DNA from: Phycisphaeraceae bacterium
Lineage (GTDB): Bacteria > Planctomycetota > Phycisphaerae > Phycisphaerales > SM1A02
DNA: 64,000 bases
Direction: 5' to 3'
NCBI GenBank assembly: GCA_015709595.1
Contig: CP054178.1
Coordinates: 2,857,205 to 2,921,204, forward strand
In this document: positions 17,567 to 26,510 of the stretch, one piece after another
How the letters are laid out: the number at the start of each line of letters is the position of its first letter
Position numbering within the stretch: position 1 is the stretch's first letter
Notes under the pieces: generated by a model
Database searches by the model: none
What the model was told of the DNA's origin: nothing
What the model saw: the letters and a program-made list of their open reading frames with translations, nothing else
Made by a program: the position numbers and the translations under genes

Positions 17567-18898
17567 ATGAAGACCACGACCCGCACCACGCACGCCATCG
17601 CGCCGCTCCTCGCCGCCCTGACGCTGCCCGTCCTGCCCCTGCTCACCGGCTGCGCCTCCACCCCGTACCACAAGGAGGTCCGCAACCAGGCCAACGAACG
17701 ATACGACCTCATCCAGGCCCAGATGGCCTACGACCAGGCCCTCCAGGCCTACGCCACCGGACAGTTCGACAAGGCCATCCGGCTGATCGACGGCGCCCTC
17801 GCACGCTTCCCCGAGCGTCCTGACTACCTCGTCCTCAAGGGACGAATCCACCTCGAAACCCACCGCCTCGAACTGGCCATGTCCCTCTTCGACCAGGCCG
17901 CCGACGCCGACCCCACCCGCGCCGACCCGCACTACTACGCCGGCATCATCCTCCAGCGATGGTCCGACCACCCCCGCGCCGCCGAACGCTACCGACGCGC
18001 CTTCGACCTGGAACCCACCAACCCCCAGTACCTCCTCGCCTCCGCCGAGGCCCTCATCGCCTCCCAGCGATACGACGAGGCCCACCACCTCATCCAGCCC
18101 CGGCTCGCCCAGTTCGAGCACAACGCCGCCCTCCGCCAACTCCTGGGACAGATCGCCCTCCTCCAGAACCGACCCGCCGACGCCGCCCACCTGTTCTCAC
18201 AGGCCAGACGAATCAACCCCGACGACCCCATGCTCCACGAAGAACTCATCCGAGCCGCCTTCGCCGCGGGCGACTACGCCACCTGCCACCACGAACTCCA
18301 ACGATACAAACCCATCGCCTCCAGCCGACACGCAACCACCACCCACCAGCCCGCCGCCTCCAGCGCCACCAGCGCCAGCGGGGGCGGATCGGGGGGCGGG
18401 TGGGGGGGGCGGGTGGACCTGCTTCATCTCGAGGCCCGATGCCTCGTCATGCTCGATCGGCCTGCCGAGGCCAGAACCCTCTACCTCACCCTCGTGGAAC
18501 TCCAACCCACCGACGTCACCGCCTGGGTCGAACTGGGACACGTCTGCGTCGAGGTCGGCGACGACCGCCGACTCGCCCTCGCCGCCGCACGAATCCTCGC
18601 CCTCGACCCCCAACGATTCGAAGGACCACTCCTGAAAGCCATCCTCGAGCGGCGTCAAGGACGCACCAGCCAAGCCATCCAGTCACTCCAGCACAGCATT
18701 CAACTCGCCCCGCCGGACGCCTGCTGGCCTCATGTCCTGTTGGGGCAGATTCTGGAGGAGCAAGGCCGCGCTGATGAAGCCAGACAGTGCTATGTCAGGG
18801 CGCTGGGGGCAGAGCCAGGCAACCGACAGGCACGAGAACGACTCGAACGACTCGAAGGAACGGCTTTCGCAGCCGAGTCGGGAATCCACCAGCCCTGA
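17567..18898 (+). CDS. TPR-repeat outer-membrane lipoprotein
   Basis: A 443-residue lipoprotein with lipobox LLTGC (Cys29) and tetratricopeptide repeats over most of its length (for example YATGQFDKAIRLIDGALARF and GRADEARQCYVRALGAEPGN). Its place after the secretin suggests a pilotin- or PilF/PilW-like role in secretin assembly, an inference from position. A Gly/Ser linker near 265-282 is encoded by G-rich DNA including a G8 run (18402-18409). The gene is strikingly C-rich on the coding strand compared with its neighbours. Confidence 0.82.
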   Translation: MKTTTRTTHAIAPLLAALTLPVLPLLTGCASTPYHKEVRNQANERYDLIQAQMAYDQALQAYATGQFDKAIRLIDGALARFPERPDYLVLKGRIHLETHRLELAMSLFDQAADADPTRADPHYYAGIILQRWSDHPRAAERYRRAFDLEPTNPQYLLASAEALIASQRYDEAHHLIQPRLAQFEHNAALRQLLGQIALLQNRPADAAHLFSQARRINPDDPMLHEELIRAAFAAGDYATCHHELQRYKPIASSRHATTTHQPAASSATSASGGGSGGGWGGRVDLLHLEARCLVMLDRPAEARTLYLTLVELQPTDVTAWVELGHVCVEVGDDRRLALAAARILALDPQRFEGPLLKAILERRQGRTSQAIQSLQHSIQLAPPDACWPHVLLGQILEEQGRADEARQCYVRALGAEPGNRQARERLERLEGTAFAAESGIHQP

Positions 18899-18928
18899 CA
18901 GCCACGGACAGGCACGGAGGCATCCTCG

Positions 18929-20377
18929 ATGGGGCGACGGCTTGCTCTCATCCTGGCGGCGGCAATCGGCCTGGGCGTGGCCGGGCTGTGCTACGCGCTG
19001 CTGCAGATGGGCTGGCTCAACGGTCGTCCGGCGGGGCATGCCTCCATCGCCGCCGGTGGGGCCGCGTTCCTGACGGCTGGCGTGCTGCTGTTGACGCTCT
19101 CATTGCTGTACAACTCGACCCTTTCCCGGCTTGGCCGCGCGCTCCGGGAGTGCGCCGACAAGCCCGATGCGCCACGGATGGATTCCTCCGCCTGGATGGC
19201 GCCGGTGGTGCGCGAGTTCAACGCGGCGCTGGAGATCTTTCACCAGCACCGGGCGCGCATGGACGAGATGCTCAACGATCTGCGCGTGCGTCAGCGCATC
19301 GTGGACGGTGAGCGCGATCAACTCCGCTGCGTGCTTCATACGCTGAGCGACGGCGTCATCGTGTCCGATGCGTTCGACGAGATCGTCACGCTGAACCGGG
19401 CGGCGGCTGACATCCTTGGACGCCAGGTCGAATCGGAAGAACGGGTGTCCGTGGAGCGCGTCATCGGCGATCGACGGCTCTGCCAGTTGATCCGAGAGAT
19501 GCGCGAGTCCGGCGTGGTTGACGAGCCGCGGACCCTGGAGATGGATCTTCAATCCAACGGCCAGTCGTCGGGCTACCAGGTGACCGTCTCCTGCCTGCCC
19601 AACCGCAAGGGCGAACCGGGCGCGGTGGTGACCATTCTCCACGACCTGACGCGCGAACGGGAAATCGCGCAGATGAAGTCGGACTTCGTATCCAAGGCCA
19701 GTCACGAACTGCGCACTCCGCTGTCGTCGATCCGCGCCTATGTGGAGATGCTGGTGGATGGGGAGGCCGCGGACGAGGCGTCGCGCCGCGAGTTCTACAC
19801 CATCATCCAGAACGAGACGGAGCGCCTGAGCCGGTTGATCGACAACATGCTCAACATCAGCCGCATCGAGGCCGGCATCGTGCAGATCGAGCGCGAACCG
19901 GTGGACATCCGCGCGCTGATCCGGCGCGCCGCCGATTCCCTGTCTCCCCAGGCGGCGGAGAAGGACATTTCCATTTCCGTGCGAGCGGCGCCGGTGGACC
20001 TGACGGCCGAGGGCGACCCCGACATGCTCTATCAGGTGGTCCTCAACCTGGTCTCCAACGCCGTCAAGTACACGCCCAACGGCGGGCGGATCTCGGTATC
20101 CGCCGATACGGACAACCTCACTCGCACCGTGGTGGTCAGCGTCAGCGACACCGGACTGGGAATTCCTCCGGACGCCCTGCCTCGACTGTTCGAGAAGTTC
20201 TACCGAATCGAGAATTTCAAGCGCGTGGCCAAGGGAACAGGGCTGGGGCTCAACCTCTGCAAGCACATCGTGGAGACGGTCCACCACGGCTCGATCGGCG
20301 TGGAGTCGAAACTTGGCATGGGGTCGAAGTTCTGGTTCTCGATCCCCATGCGCTACGCCGGCGCGAAGGCGGCGTGA
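18929..20377 (+). CDS. Membrane sensor histidine kinase with PAS domain
   Basis: A 482-residue kinase. Two membrane helices (about 5-26 and 40-61) are followed by a helical linker, a PAS domain (about 130-245, LSDGVIVSDAFDEIVTLNRA) and the kinase core. The H-box is SKASHELRTPLSS, phospho-acceptor His259; the N-box is NLVSNAVKYTP, with DTGLGIPP and GTGLGLNLCK as G-boxes. This is the PhoR/ResE-like class. It is 21 bases from the receiver gene and embedded in the pilus locus, so it may control the machine or its genes; the signal is unknown. Confidence 0.9.
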   Translation: MGRRLALILAAAIGLGVAGLCYALLQMGWLNGRPAGHASIAAGGAAFLTAGVLLLTLSLLYNSTLSRLGRALRECADKPDAPRMDSSAWMAPVVREFNAALEIFHQHRARMDEMLNDLRVRQRIVDGERDQLRCVLHTLSDGVIVSDAFDEIVTLNRAAADILGRQVESEERVSVERVIGDRRLCQLIREMRESGVVDEPRTLEMDLQSNGQSSGYQVTVSCLPNRKGEPGAVVTILHDLTREREIAQMKSDFVSKASHELRTPLSSIRAYVEMLVDGEAADEASRREFYTIIQNETERLSRLIDNMLNISRIEAGIVQIEREPVDIRALIRRAADSLSPQAAEKDISISVRAAPVDLTAEGDPDMLYQVVLNLVSNAVKYTPNGGRISVSADTDNLTRTVVVSVSDTGLGIPPDALPRLFEKFYRIENFKRVAKGTGLGLNLCKHIVETVHHGSIGVESKLGMGSKFWFSIPMRYAGAKAA

Positions 20378-20398
20378 TCGTAAAGAGGAGCAGCGACC

Positions 20399-20803
20399 AT
20401 GGCTCGTGGACGCATTCTGGTGATTGATGATGAGCCGCACATCGTGCAGGTGGTGTCGCTCAAACTCCGGAACGCCGGATTCGAGGTGATTGTCGCGTCC
20501 GATGGTGAGGAGGGGTTCGAACTTGCCTGCGAGCACCGGCCCGATCTCATCATCACCGACTTCCAGATGCCCTACATGACGGGGCTGGAACTCTGTCGGG
20601 CACTGGCGTCGCGACAGGACACCCGGTCAATTCCCGTCATCATCCTGACAGCCAGGGGGTACGCGCTGGATGAGCAAGATCTGGCCGTCGGCAACATCCG
20701 CGACGTGGTGAGCAAGCCCTTCAGTCCTCGCGCCATCCTGGGCCAGATCGACCACTGTCTTCAGTCCCGATCCGGTGTCGACTCATCCGCGGAGGCGGCG
20801 TGA
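20399..20803 (+). CDS. Stand-alone response-regulator receiver
   Basis: A 134-residue CheY-like receiver without an output domain. IDDEP gives the acidic pocket, TDFQMP the phosphorylation site (Asp54), ILTARG the Thr switch and VSKPF the conserved lysine. It follows the histidine kinase and its stop overlaps the HD-GYP start (GTGA), so kinase, receiver and HD-GYP are likely one pathway. With no DNA-binding domain it must act through protein contacts, plausibly with the HD-GYP protein. Confidence 0.9.
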   Translation: MARGRILVIDDEPHIVQVVSLKLRNAGFEVIVASDGEEGFELACEHRPDLIITDFQMPYMTGLELCRALASRQDTRSIPVIILTARGYALDEQDLAVGNIRDVVSKPFSPRAILGQIDHCLQSRSGVDSSAEAA

Positions 20804-22596
20804 GAGAAACCGGCGTTCCATCCCGACCGACTCTCCACCTCGGCGGCGACAGCCACGTCGTGGACACGACGACGGCGGCTCAGCTTGCAGCCCTCGGCGT
20901 GGTGTCGGCGTCAACCGACGCAAACGGCGGATCGATCCTGTTCGACCCCCTGATCGCCTCACGCCCGAACGATTCCGACACGAGGCCATCCACCACCACC
21001 ACCACCGCCGATCTCGGCTGGCTCGCGGCGCTGCTGGCGTCGGGCAGGCGACTCATCGGGTCGCACGTGCAGCGCATCATCCAGTCCAGGAGGCAGCAGT
21101 GCAGCGACGCCCGATCCCAATCGCTCCCGCCCGCCGAGATCGCGCCATCCTGCTGGGCCGCGGGCATCCCCATCGTCCAACGTCGACGACACGTGGGCTG
21201 GCGACTCGCCATCGTCCCAACCACCAGCTTCCTGAACTCGGAACTGTTCCTCGCCTTGTCCGGCGCGGCGGGGCTCGACGCCCGGGCGCTGGCAGGCCGG
21301 GCCCGGGACGCCCTGACACGATCCGACGATGAGGCCATCCGGGCATGCCGACTGGGCCTGCTGGTGATCGGCCAGCAGCTTCGTCAGGCAGAACTCACCC
21401 GCACGGTGGAGTCGCTGGGGCAGCAACTGGCGGAGTCGTACGAGGAACTCTCGCTGCTCTACACCATCAGCCAGCGGATGACGGTGGTGCAGCAGCCCCG
21501 TCGATTCGTGCAGTCCTCGTGCGAGGGGCTGCTGGAAACCCTGCCCTACCGGTGGGTGGGGGTGCGGTTCGCGGGCGGAGCAGGCGAGACAGCGGGGGGG
21601 GCGGGGTCGGTGGGGGGGTCGGGGGTTCCGGGTTCGCTTCGTGGACGGCTGATTGTGGCGGGTTCGCCTGGGGCGTCGTTGGAGACGATGCGGTCGCTGA
21701 CGGGTCGTCTGCTGGCGGAGGCGTCGATGGATGGCCCGTCGGTGCTGGAGCCGGGGGAGAAGGTGGAGGATGGGTGGTGTGCGGCGCTGGGCTCGCCGGT
21801 GCTGGCGCATCCGATCTGCCGCGAGGGTCATGTGCTGGGTGTGATGCTCGCGGGTGGGAAGCAGGGGGATGATCGGGCGGCGTCGTCGTCGGACATGAAA
21901 CTGCTGGGAGCGACCGCGTCGCACACGGGCATCTTCCTGGAAAACGCGTCGCTGTACGAGGACATGGACGCCATGTTCCTGGGGACGCTGGAGGCGATCA
22001 CGTCGTCGATCGACGCCAAGGATCGGTACACGTGCGGGCACTCGAGGCGGGTGGCGCAGTTGTCGCAGCAGCTGGCGAGCGCGGTGGGTCTGGACGAGGA
22101 GACGGTGCGTCGGGTGCACGTGGCGGGGCTGGTGCATGACGTGGGGAAGATCGGGGTGCCGGAGTCGGTGCTGTGCAAGCCGGGGCGTCTGACGGATGAG
22201 GAGTTCGCGCTGGTGAAGCAGCATCCGGAGATCGGGCACCGGATTCTCAAGGACATCCCGCAGCTGCGCGACGTGCTGCCGGGGGTGCTGCACCATCACG
22301 AGCGATGGGACGGCGAGGGCTACCCGTCGGGGCTGGCGGGGGAGTCGATTCCGCTGTTCGCGCGGCTGATCGCGCTGGCGGACAGCTTCGACGCGATGAG
22401 CTCGACGAGGACGTATCGGTCGGCGCGGGATCGATCGTGGGTGCTGAGCGAGATCGTGCGCTGCTCGGGCAAGCAGTTCGACCCCTCGCTGGTGTCGGCG
22501 TTCATCCACATGGATTTCAGCGAGTACGACCGGCTGGTGGCGGAGCACCGGGCGGCGGAGGGTCTTTCGCCCGCGCGGCTGGAGGAGGCGGCATGA
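20800..22596 (+). CDS. HD-GYP phosphodiesterase with GAF-like region
   Basis: A 598-residue protein, start GTG overlapping the receiver stop. Residues 1-200 are of unknown fold. About 205-390 resembles GAF but is broken by a Gly/Ser/Val linker (GGAGSVGGSG) encoded by G-runs. The C-terminal HD-GYP domain is complete in motif: HSRRVAQLS, VHDVGKIG, LHHHERWDGEGYPSG and LADSFDAM. Such domains hydrolyse c-di-GMP or related dinucleotides. Together with the PilZ-like protein at 9358 this hints at dinucleotide control of the pilus. The GAF/HD-GYP half is G-rich and uses G-ending codons heavily. Confidence 0.88.
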   Translation: MRETGVPSRPTLHLGGDSHVVDTTTAAQLAALGVVSASTDANGGSILFDPLIASRPNDSDTRPSTTTTTADLGWLAALLASGRRLIGSHVQRIIQSRRQQCSDARSQSLPPAEIAPSCWAAGIPIVQRRRHVGWRLAIVPTTSFLNSELFLALSGAAGLDARALAGRARDALTRSDDEAIRACRLGLLVIGQQLRQAELTRTVESLGQQLAESYEELSLLYTISQRMTVVQQPRRFVQSSCEGLLETLPYRWVGVRFAGGAGETAGGAGSVGGSGVPGSLRGRLIVAGSPGASLETMRSLTGRLLAEASMDGPSVLEPGEKVEDGWCAALGSPVLAHPICREGHVLGVMLAGGKQGDDRAASSSDMKLLGATASHTGIFLENASLYEDMDAMFLGTLEAITSSIDAKDRYTCGHSRRVAQLSQQLASAVGLDEETVRRVHVAGLVHDVGKIGVPESVLCKPGRLTDEEFALVKQHPEIGHRILKDIPQLRDVLPGVLHHHERWDGEGYPSGLAGESIPLFARLIALADSFDAMSSTRTYRSARDRSWVLSEIVRCSGKQFDPSLVSAFIHMDFSEYDRLVAEHRAAEGLSPARLEEAA

Positions 22597-22928
22597 AGTA
22601 CAGCTTCGAGGATCACGGGCCCACCACGGTGCTGACGTTGAGCGGGGAGCTGACGTCCGATCAGGCGGACACGTTCCGCCGGTCGTGCCTGGAGCGGCTG
22701 GGACGGGGCGTGCGCAACGTGGTGCTGGTGCTGGAGCACCTGCGGATGATCGACTCGGCGGGGCTGGAGATGCTGCTGTGGCTGCGGGAGGAGTCGGCGC
22801 AGCATCGAGGCCACCTGCGGCTGGTCAACCCCGACCCCACCATCCGCAAGGTGCTGGAGGTGACGCGGCTGGATCGTCGGTTCGAGGTGCATCAGTCGAT
22901 CGAATCGGCGGCGAAGTCGCTGCGATAA
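22593..22928 (+). CDS. STAS-domain anti-sigma factor antagonist-like protein
   Basis: A 111-residue STAS protein starting at an ATG that overlaps the HD-GYP stop (ATGA). The conserved phosphorylatable motif is MIDSAGLEML, with Ser55 as the likely site. In partner switching, an anti-sigma kinase phosphorylates this serine and a PP2C enzyme removes it. No such kinase is encoded nearby, but a PP2C gene is at 42-1340. It is the last gene of the signalling block and precedes the pilus ATPase by 10 bases. Confidence 0.87.
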   Translation: MKYSFEDHGPTTVLTLSGELTSDQADTFRRSCLERLGRGVRNVVLVLEHLRMIDSAGLEMLLWLREESAQHRGHLRLVNPDPTIRKVLEVTRLDRRFEVHQSIESAAKSLR

Positions 22929-22938
22929 GGAGCCAGGC

Positions 22939-24672
22939 ATGACGACCGCCGCGCGACAACAGCCGACCACGGAGGCGACGCCTCGTATTCGCCTCGGCGA
23001 ACTGCTCGTGGAGCGCGGGCTGCTGACGCCCGCGCAGCTGGAGCAGGCGCTGGAGCACCAGGCGGCGCGGGGGCACAAGAAGCTGCTGGGCGAGGTGATC
23101 GTCGAGTTGAATTTCCTGCCCGAGCAGAAGGTGATCGAAGCGCTGGCGGAATGCTACGGCGTGCCGTTCCTGAGCGACCCGGCGCGCATCGCCGATCCCA
23201 AGGTCGTGGAGATGCTGCCGCGCGAGTTCATCGAGCAGCACGGCATCCTGCCGCTCTTTTCGGTTCGCAACGAGCTGACCGTGGCGGTGTCGGAGCCGGC
23301 CAACCTGTACCTGATCGACGAGATCGAGCGACTGACGCACCAGGCGGTGCAGATCGTGGCGGCGACGGCGGCGGAAATCGAGGCCGCCATCCGCGCCTAT
23401 CTGCCCGAGGCCAACGTTTTCGTCATCGACGACATCTACGAGGACATCGACGAGACGGACTTCAGCGTCATCCAGAAGCAGGTGACCGAGCTGGCGGACC
23501 TGGAGGAGGCCGCCGGCCACAGCCCGGTGGTCAAGCTGGTCAACTTCCTCATCTACTCGGCGGTGCAGGACGGCGCGTCGGACATTCACGTCGAGCCCGA
23601 TGATCGACGCCTGCGCGTGCGCTACCGCGTGGATGGCCGGTTGTTCGAGAAGATCGCGCCGCCCTACCAGATGCACCCGGCCATCGTCAGCCGCATCAAG
23701 ATCATGTCGAATCTCGACATCTCCGAGCGGCGCATGCCGCAGGACGGCGACATCCACGTGATGATGGACGGCCGCCCCATCGACCTGCGCGTCTCGACCA
23801 TGCCGGGCAAGTTCGGGGAGAAGGTGGTGATCCGGATCATCGACACCCGCAACGCGCTGGTGTCGATGGACAAGCTCGGCTTCGCGCCGGGCACGCTCGC
23901 CGCCTGGCGCAACGTGGTCAGCCAGCCCAACGGGGTGGCGCTGGTCACCGGCCCCACCGGGTCAGGCAAGTCCACCACGCTGTATTCCGCCCTGTCGAAA
24001 CTGAATCGTGACGACATCAACATTTCGACGGTGGAAGACCCGATCGAGGCCAACATTCCCAACATCAACCAGTTTCAGGTCAACGAGAAGGCGGGGTTCA
24101 ACTTCGCCAACGCCCTGCGATCCCTGCTCAGGCAGGATCCCGACATCCTGATGGTGGGCGAGATCCGCGACGAAGAAACGGCGTCCATCGTCGTCCAGGC
24201 GGCCCTGACCGGGCACCTGGTGCTCACCACCCTGCACACCAACGACGCGCCCAGCGCCGTCACCCGACTGGTGAATCTCGGCGTCGAACCATACCTGGTC
24301 GCCGCCGTGCTGCGCGGCGTGCTGGCCCAGCGACTGGTGCGCAAGATCTGCCCGCACTGCAAGGAGTCGTACACCCCCGACCCCGTGCTGCGCGACGGGC
24401 TGGAGTCCGACGGTCGCCACGTGGAGTTGCTCTATCGCGGACAGGGGTGCAGCCGTTGCCGCTCCACCGGCTTCGCGGGTCGGATCGGCATCTTCGAACT
24501 GCTGGTGCCGGATGAGGATCTGCTCGCCCTGATCGCCCAGGGAGCCAACCTGCAGTCCATTCGTGAGTTCCTGGCCCGCACCGGGTTCGCCACCCTGCGC
24601 CAGGACGGCCTGGAGAAGGCCAAGCAGGGGCTGACCACGGTCGAGGAAGTGTTCTTCGCCACGAGCATCTGA
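22939..24672 (+). CDS. PilB/GspE-type assembly ATPase
   Basis: A 577-residue hexameric ATPase that powers pilus or pseudopilus extension. It has an N-terminal MshEN-type domain (LGELLVERGLLTPAQLEQAL), Walker A GPTGSGKS (about 337-344), an Asp box around 363, a Walker B region DILMVGEIRDEETA (about 402-415), His box LTTLHTNDAPSAVTRL and a tetra-cysteine zinc site CPHC...CSRC (about 471-507). MshEN domains bind c-di-GMP in some relatives, which fits the HD-GYP gene upstream. AAGGAG precedes the ATG. No PilT-like retraction ATPase is present in the window. Confidence 0.94.
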   Translation: MTTAARQQPTTEATPRIRLGELLVERGLLTPAQLEQALEHQAARGHKKLLGEVIVELNFLPEQKVIEALAECYGVPFLSDPARIADPKVVEMLPREFIEQHGILPLFSVRNELTVAVSEPANLYLIDEIERLTHQAVQIVAATAAEIEAAIRAYLPEANVFVIDDIYEDIDETDFSVIQKQVTELADLEEAAGHSPVVKLVNFLIYSAVQDGASDIHVEPDDRRLRVRYRVDGRLFEKIAPPYQMHPAIVSRIKIMSNLDISERRMPQDGDIHVMMDGRPIDLRVSTMPGKFGEKVVIRIIDTRNALVSMDKLGFAPGTLAAWRNVVSQPNGVALVTGPTGSGKSTTLYSALSKLNRDDINISTVEDPIEANIPNINQFQVNEKAGFNFANALRSLLRQDPDILMVGEIRDEETASIVVQAALTGHLVLTTLHTNDAPSAVTRLVNLGVEPYLVAAVLRGVLAQRLVRKICPHCKESYTPDPVLRDGLESDGRHVELLYRGQGCSRCRSTGFAGRIGIFELLVPDEDLLALIAQGANLQSIREFLARTGFATLRQDGLEKAKQGLTTVEEVFFATSI

Positions 24673-24690
24673 CGGGCGCGAGGATGAGGC

Positions 24691-25944
24691 ATGGGTCTTC
24701 AACGCACATTCGGCTACCGGGCACGCGACGCCGCCGGTCAACTGGTGACGGGTACGCTCGTCGCCGCCTCGCCGGACGAGGTAGGGTCGCGTCTGCGGAG
24801 CGAGGGCAAGTACGTCCTGAGCGTGGATGAGCACGCCCTGACCTCGACGACGGCGCCGCAGCTGGACGTGGAGGCGATTCGCAGCAGCGAGGCAGCCAAG
24901 CGCATCCGCCGCGACGACGTAATCGCGTTCGCGCAGCAGCTGGGGGTGATGCTCGAGACCGGCGTGCCTCTGGGCGAGGCGCTGGACGCCTTCAGGCGTC
25001 AGTCGCGCAGTCCTGAGTTCAGGCAGGTGCTCGAGGGCGTCACCAACGCGGTGCAGGCGGGCGAGCCGCTCAGCGTGGCGCTTTCACGGTGGCCTCGGGT
25101 CTTTCCCGGCATCATGGTGAGTCTGCTCAAGGCCGCCGAGGCGTCCGGCACCATGGCGACCATGCTGTCACGAATCGGGCATTACCTGGCCAAGGAACGC
25201 CGCACGGCGCGGCAGATCAAGGGGGCGCTCTCCTACCCGCTGTTCATGCTGATCATCGGACTTGGAATCTCCGTCTTCCTGGTGGCGGTGGTGCTTCCGC
25301 GGTTCGCCACCATCTACAAGCAGCGATCAGCGTCGCTTCCGCTGCCCACCAAGATCCTGATGGGCATCAGTGACGCGCTGATCCACCACGTGGCTCTCTA
25401 CGGGCCGGTGGTGGCGGTTCTCGCCATCGCTCTGGTGATCTGGCTGCGGCGTCCGTCGGGTCGCAAGGCCATTGACTGGGTGCGTCTGAATCTGCCCATC
25501 CTTCGCACGCTTTACGGCCAGTTGTATCTCACCCGCGCGGCCCGCACCATGTCCACCCTGCTGGCGGCGGGAGTCAGTCTTCTGGACATCATCGACATCT
25601 GCCGCGGAGTGACCGCCAACCACTACTGGAGCCGGCTCTGGGACAAGGTGGACAGGCAGGTGCGCAACGGCCAGCAGGTTTCCGAGGCCATCGCCGACAG
25701 CGGGCTGATTCCCGGCAACGTAGTGTCCATGATCGCCGCCGGCGAGCGGGCCGGACGGCTGGATGAGGTCATGGAGCGGATCGCCACGTTCAGCGAGGAT
25801 GAACTGGACACGGCGGTCAAGCAGACGACGACGTTCATCGAGCCGTTGATGATCTGCATCATGGGCGTCGTGGTGGGCGGTGTGGCCATCGCCCTGCTGC
25901 TCCCCATCTTCACCGTGGGTCGGGTGATGTCGGGTCAGGGATAG
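24691..25944 (+). CDS. PilC/GspF-type inner-membrane platform protein
   Basis: A 417-residue polytopic protein with two T2SSF repeats. The N-terminal FGYRARDAAGQLVTGTL segment is typical, as are FAQQLGVMLETGVPLGEALD and TRAARTMSTLLAAGVSLLDI in the two halves. Three membrane segments lie at about 185-210, 235-255 and 382-402. It forms the base on which pilins are polymerised, driven by the ATPase encoded 18 bases upstream. Two terminators follow, so this is the last gene of the locus. Confidence 0.94.
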   Translation: MGLQRTFGYRARDAAGQLVTGTLVAASPDEVGSRLRSEGKYVLSVDEHALTSTTAPQLDVEAIRSSEAAKRIRRDDVIAFAQQLGVMLETGVPLGEALDAFRRQSRSPEFRQVLEGVTNAVQAGEPLSVALSRWPRVFPGIMVSLLKAAEASGTMATMLSRIGHYLAKERRTARQIKGALSYPLFMLIIGLGISVFLVAVVLPRFATIYKQRSASLPLPTKILMGISDALIHHVALYGPVVAVLAIALVIWLRRPSGRKAIDWVRLNLPILRTLYGQLYLTRAARTMSTLLAAGVSLLDIIDICRGVTANHYWSRLWDKVDRQVRNGQQVSEAIADSGLIPGNVVSMIAAGERAGRLDEVMERIATFSEDELDTAVKQTTTFIEPLMICIMGVVVGGVAIALLLPIFTVGRVMSGQG

Positions 25945-25982
25945 GCCGTTGGCGGGTGGGCCATTGGAAAGTGCAAAAAGTA

Positions 25983-26014
25983 AACAGAAAGCGGTTGCAT
26001 CACCGCTTTCTGTT
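25983..26014 (+). terminator. Intrinsic terminator 1 at the end of the pilus locus
   Basis: A perfect 13-bp stem AACAGAAAGCGGT/ACCGCTTTCTGTT with a 6-base loop; the stem itself ends in TT and is followed by CTTCAT. Confidence 0.75.
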
Positions 26015-26073
26015 CTTCATAGTTGAAGATGTCTGACCGTCTCGTGACGGGCGCCTCAACCGCCATCCACCCG

Positions 26074-26108
26074 CCGCCGTTCAGGATTTCATCCTGACGG
26101 CGGTTTTT
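26074..26108 (+). terminator. Intrinsic terminator 2 at the end of the pilus locus
   Basis: A 13-bp stem with one bulged T (CCGCCGTTCAGGAT/ATCCTGACGGCGG), a TTC loop and a T5 tail. Together with the hairpin 60 bases upstream it insulates the pilus locus from the convergent lipoprotein gene. Confidence 0.85.
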
Positions 26109-26137
26109 GTTGGCGTTTGAGAGGAACCGCTCCTGAC

Positions 26138-26344
26138 TCACCCGTCGATGGGCATGCCCTGGTTGCCAGCCGCGCCGCTGCCCGAGGGAGTAATGGGCTG
26201 ACCTTCCGGGTTCTTGGGCTGCTCGGCCTCGGACACGCCCTGTCCGCCCGAGTTGCCAGTGCTGCGCTTGCAGCCCACCAGCGTCAAGCCCCCAGCCACC
26301 AAGGCCGCGGTCGCCAGAGTTGTCAGAATCGCACGATTCTTCAT
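26138..26344 (-). CDS. Small lipoprotein, hypothetical
   Basis: A 68-residue predicted lipoprotein: a basic start MKNR, a hydrophobic stretch and lipobox LTLVGC (Cys25), followed by 43 Ser/Gly/Pro/Gln-rich residues with no fold. AAGGAAG lies upstream of the ATG. Longer in-frame starts exist but lack a ribosome site. It converges on the pilus locus, and two terminators lie between. The function is unknown; such tails often serve as surface linkers. Confidence 0.65.
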   Translation of the reverse strand: MKNRAILTTLATAALVAGGLTLVGCKRSTGNSGGQGVSEAEQPKNPEGQPITPSGSGAAGNQGMPIDG

Positions 26345-26510
26345 GAGTTCTTCCTTGCCACTGCGGCAGCCGAATCCGAGCCCGACGCCGGGCTCTCCCC
26401 GCCTGCCAGAGAATCCGGAACCGGAAAACACCCCGTCTTCCGGTCATTCCGGGAACATTGGACAATCTTTCGGCTGATCCGTCAAGCCAAGCCCAGTCAA
26501 ACCCCTCGAT

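Noticed and set aside
18380-18413. G-rich tract with a G8 run as a phase-variation switch
   Set aside because: G8 or C8 runs also occur in serC (5844-5851), pyk (33921-33928) and the HD-GYP gene (21594-21601), so runs of this length are ordinary in this GC-rich genome. G-quadruplex formation is possible but not supported further.
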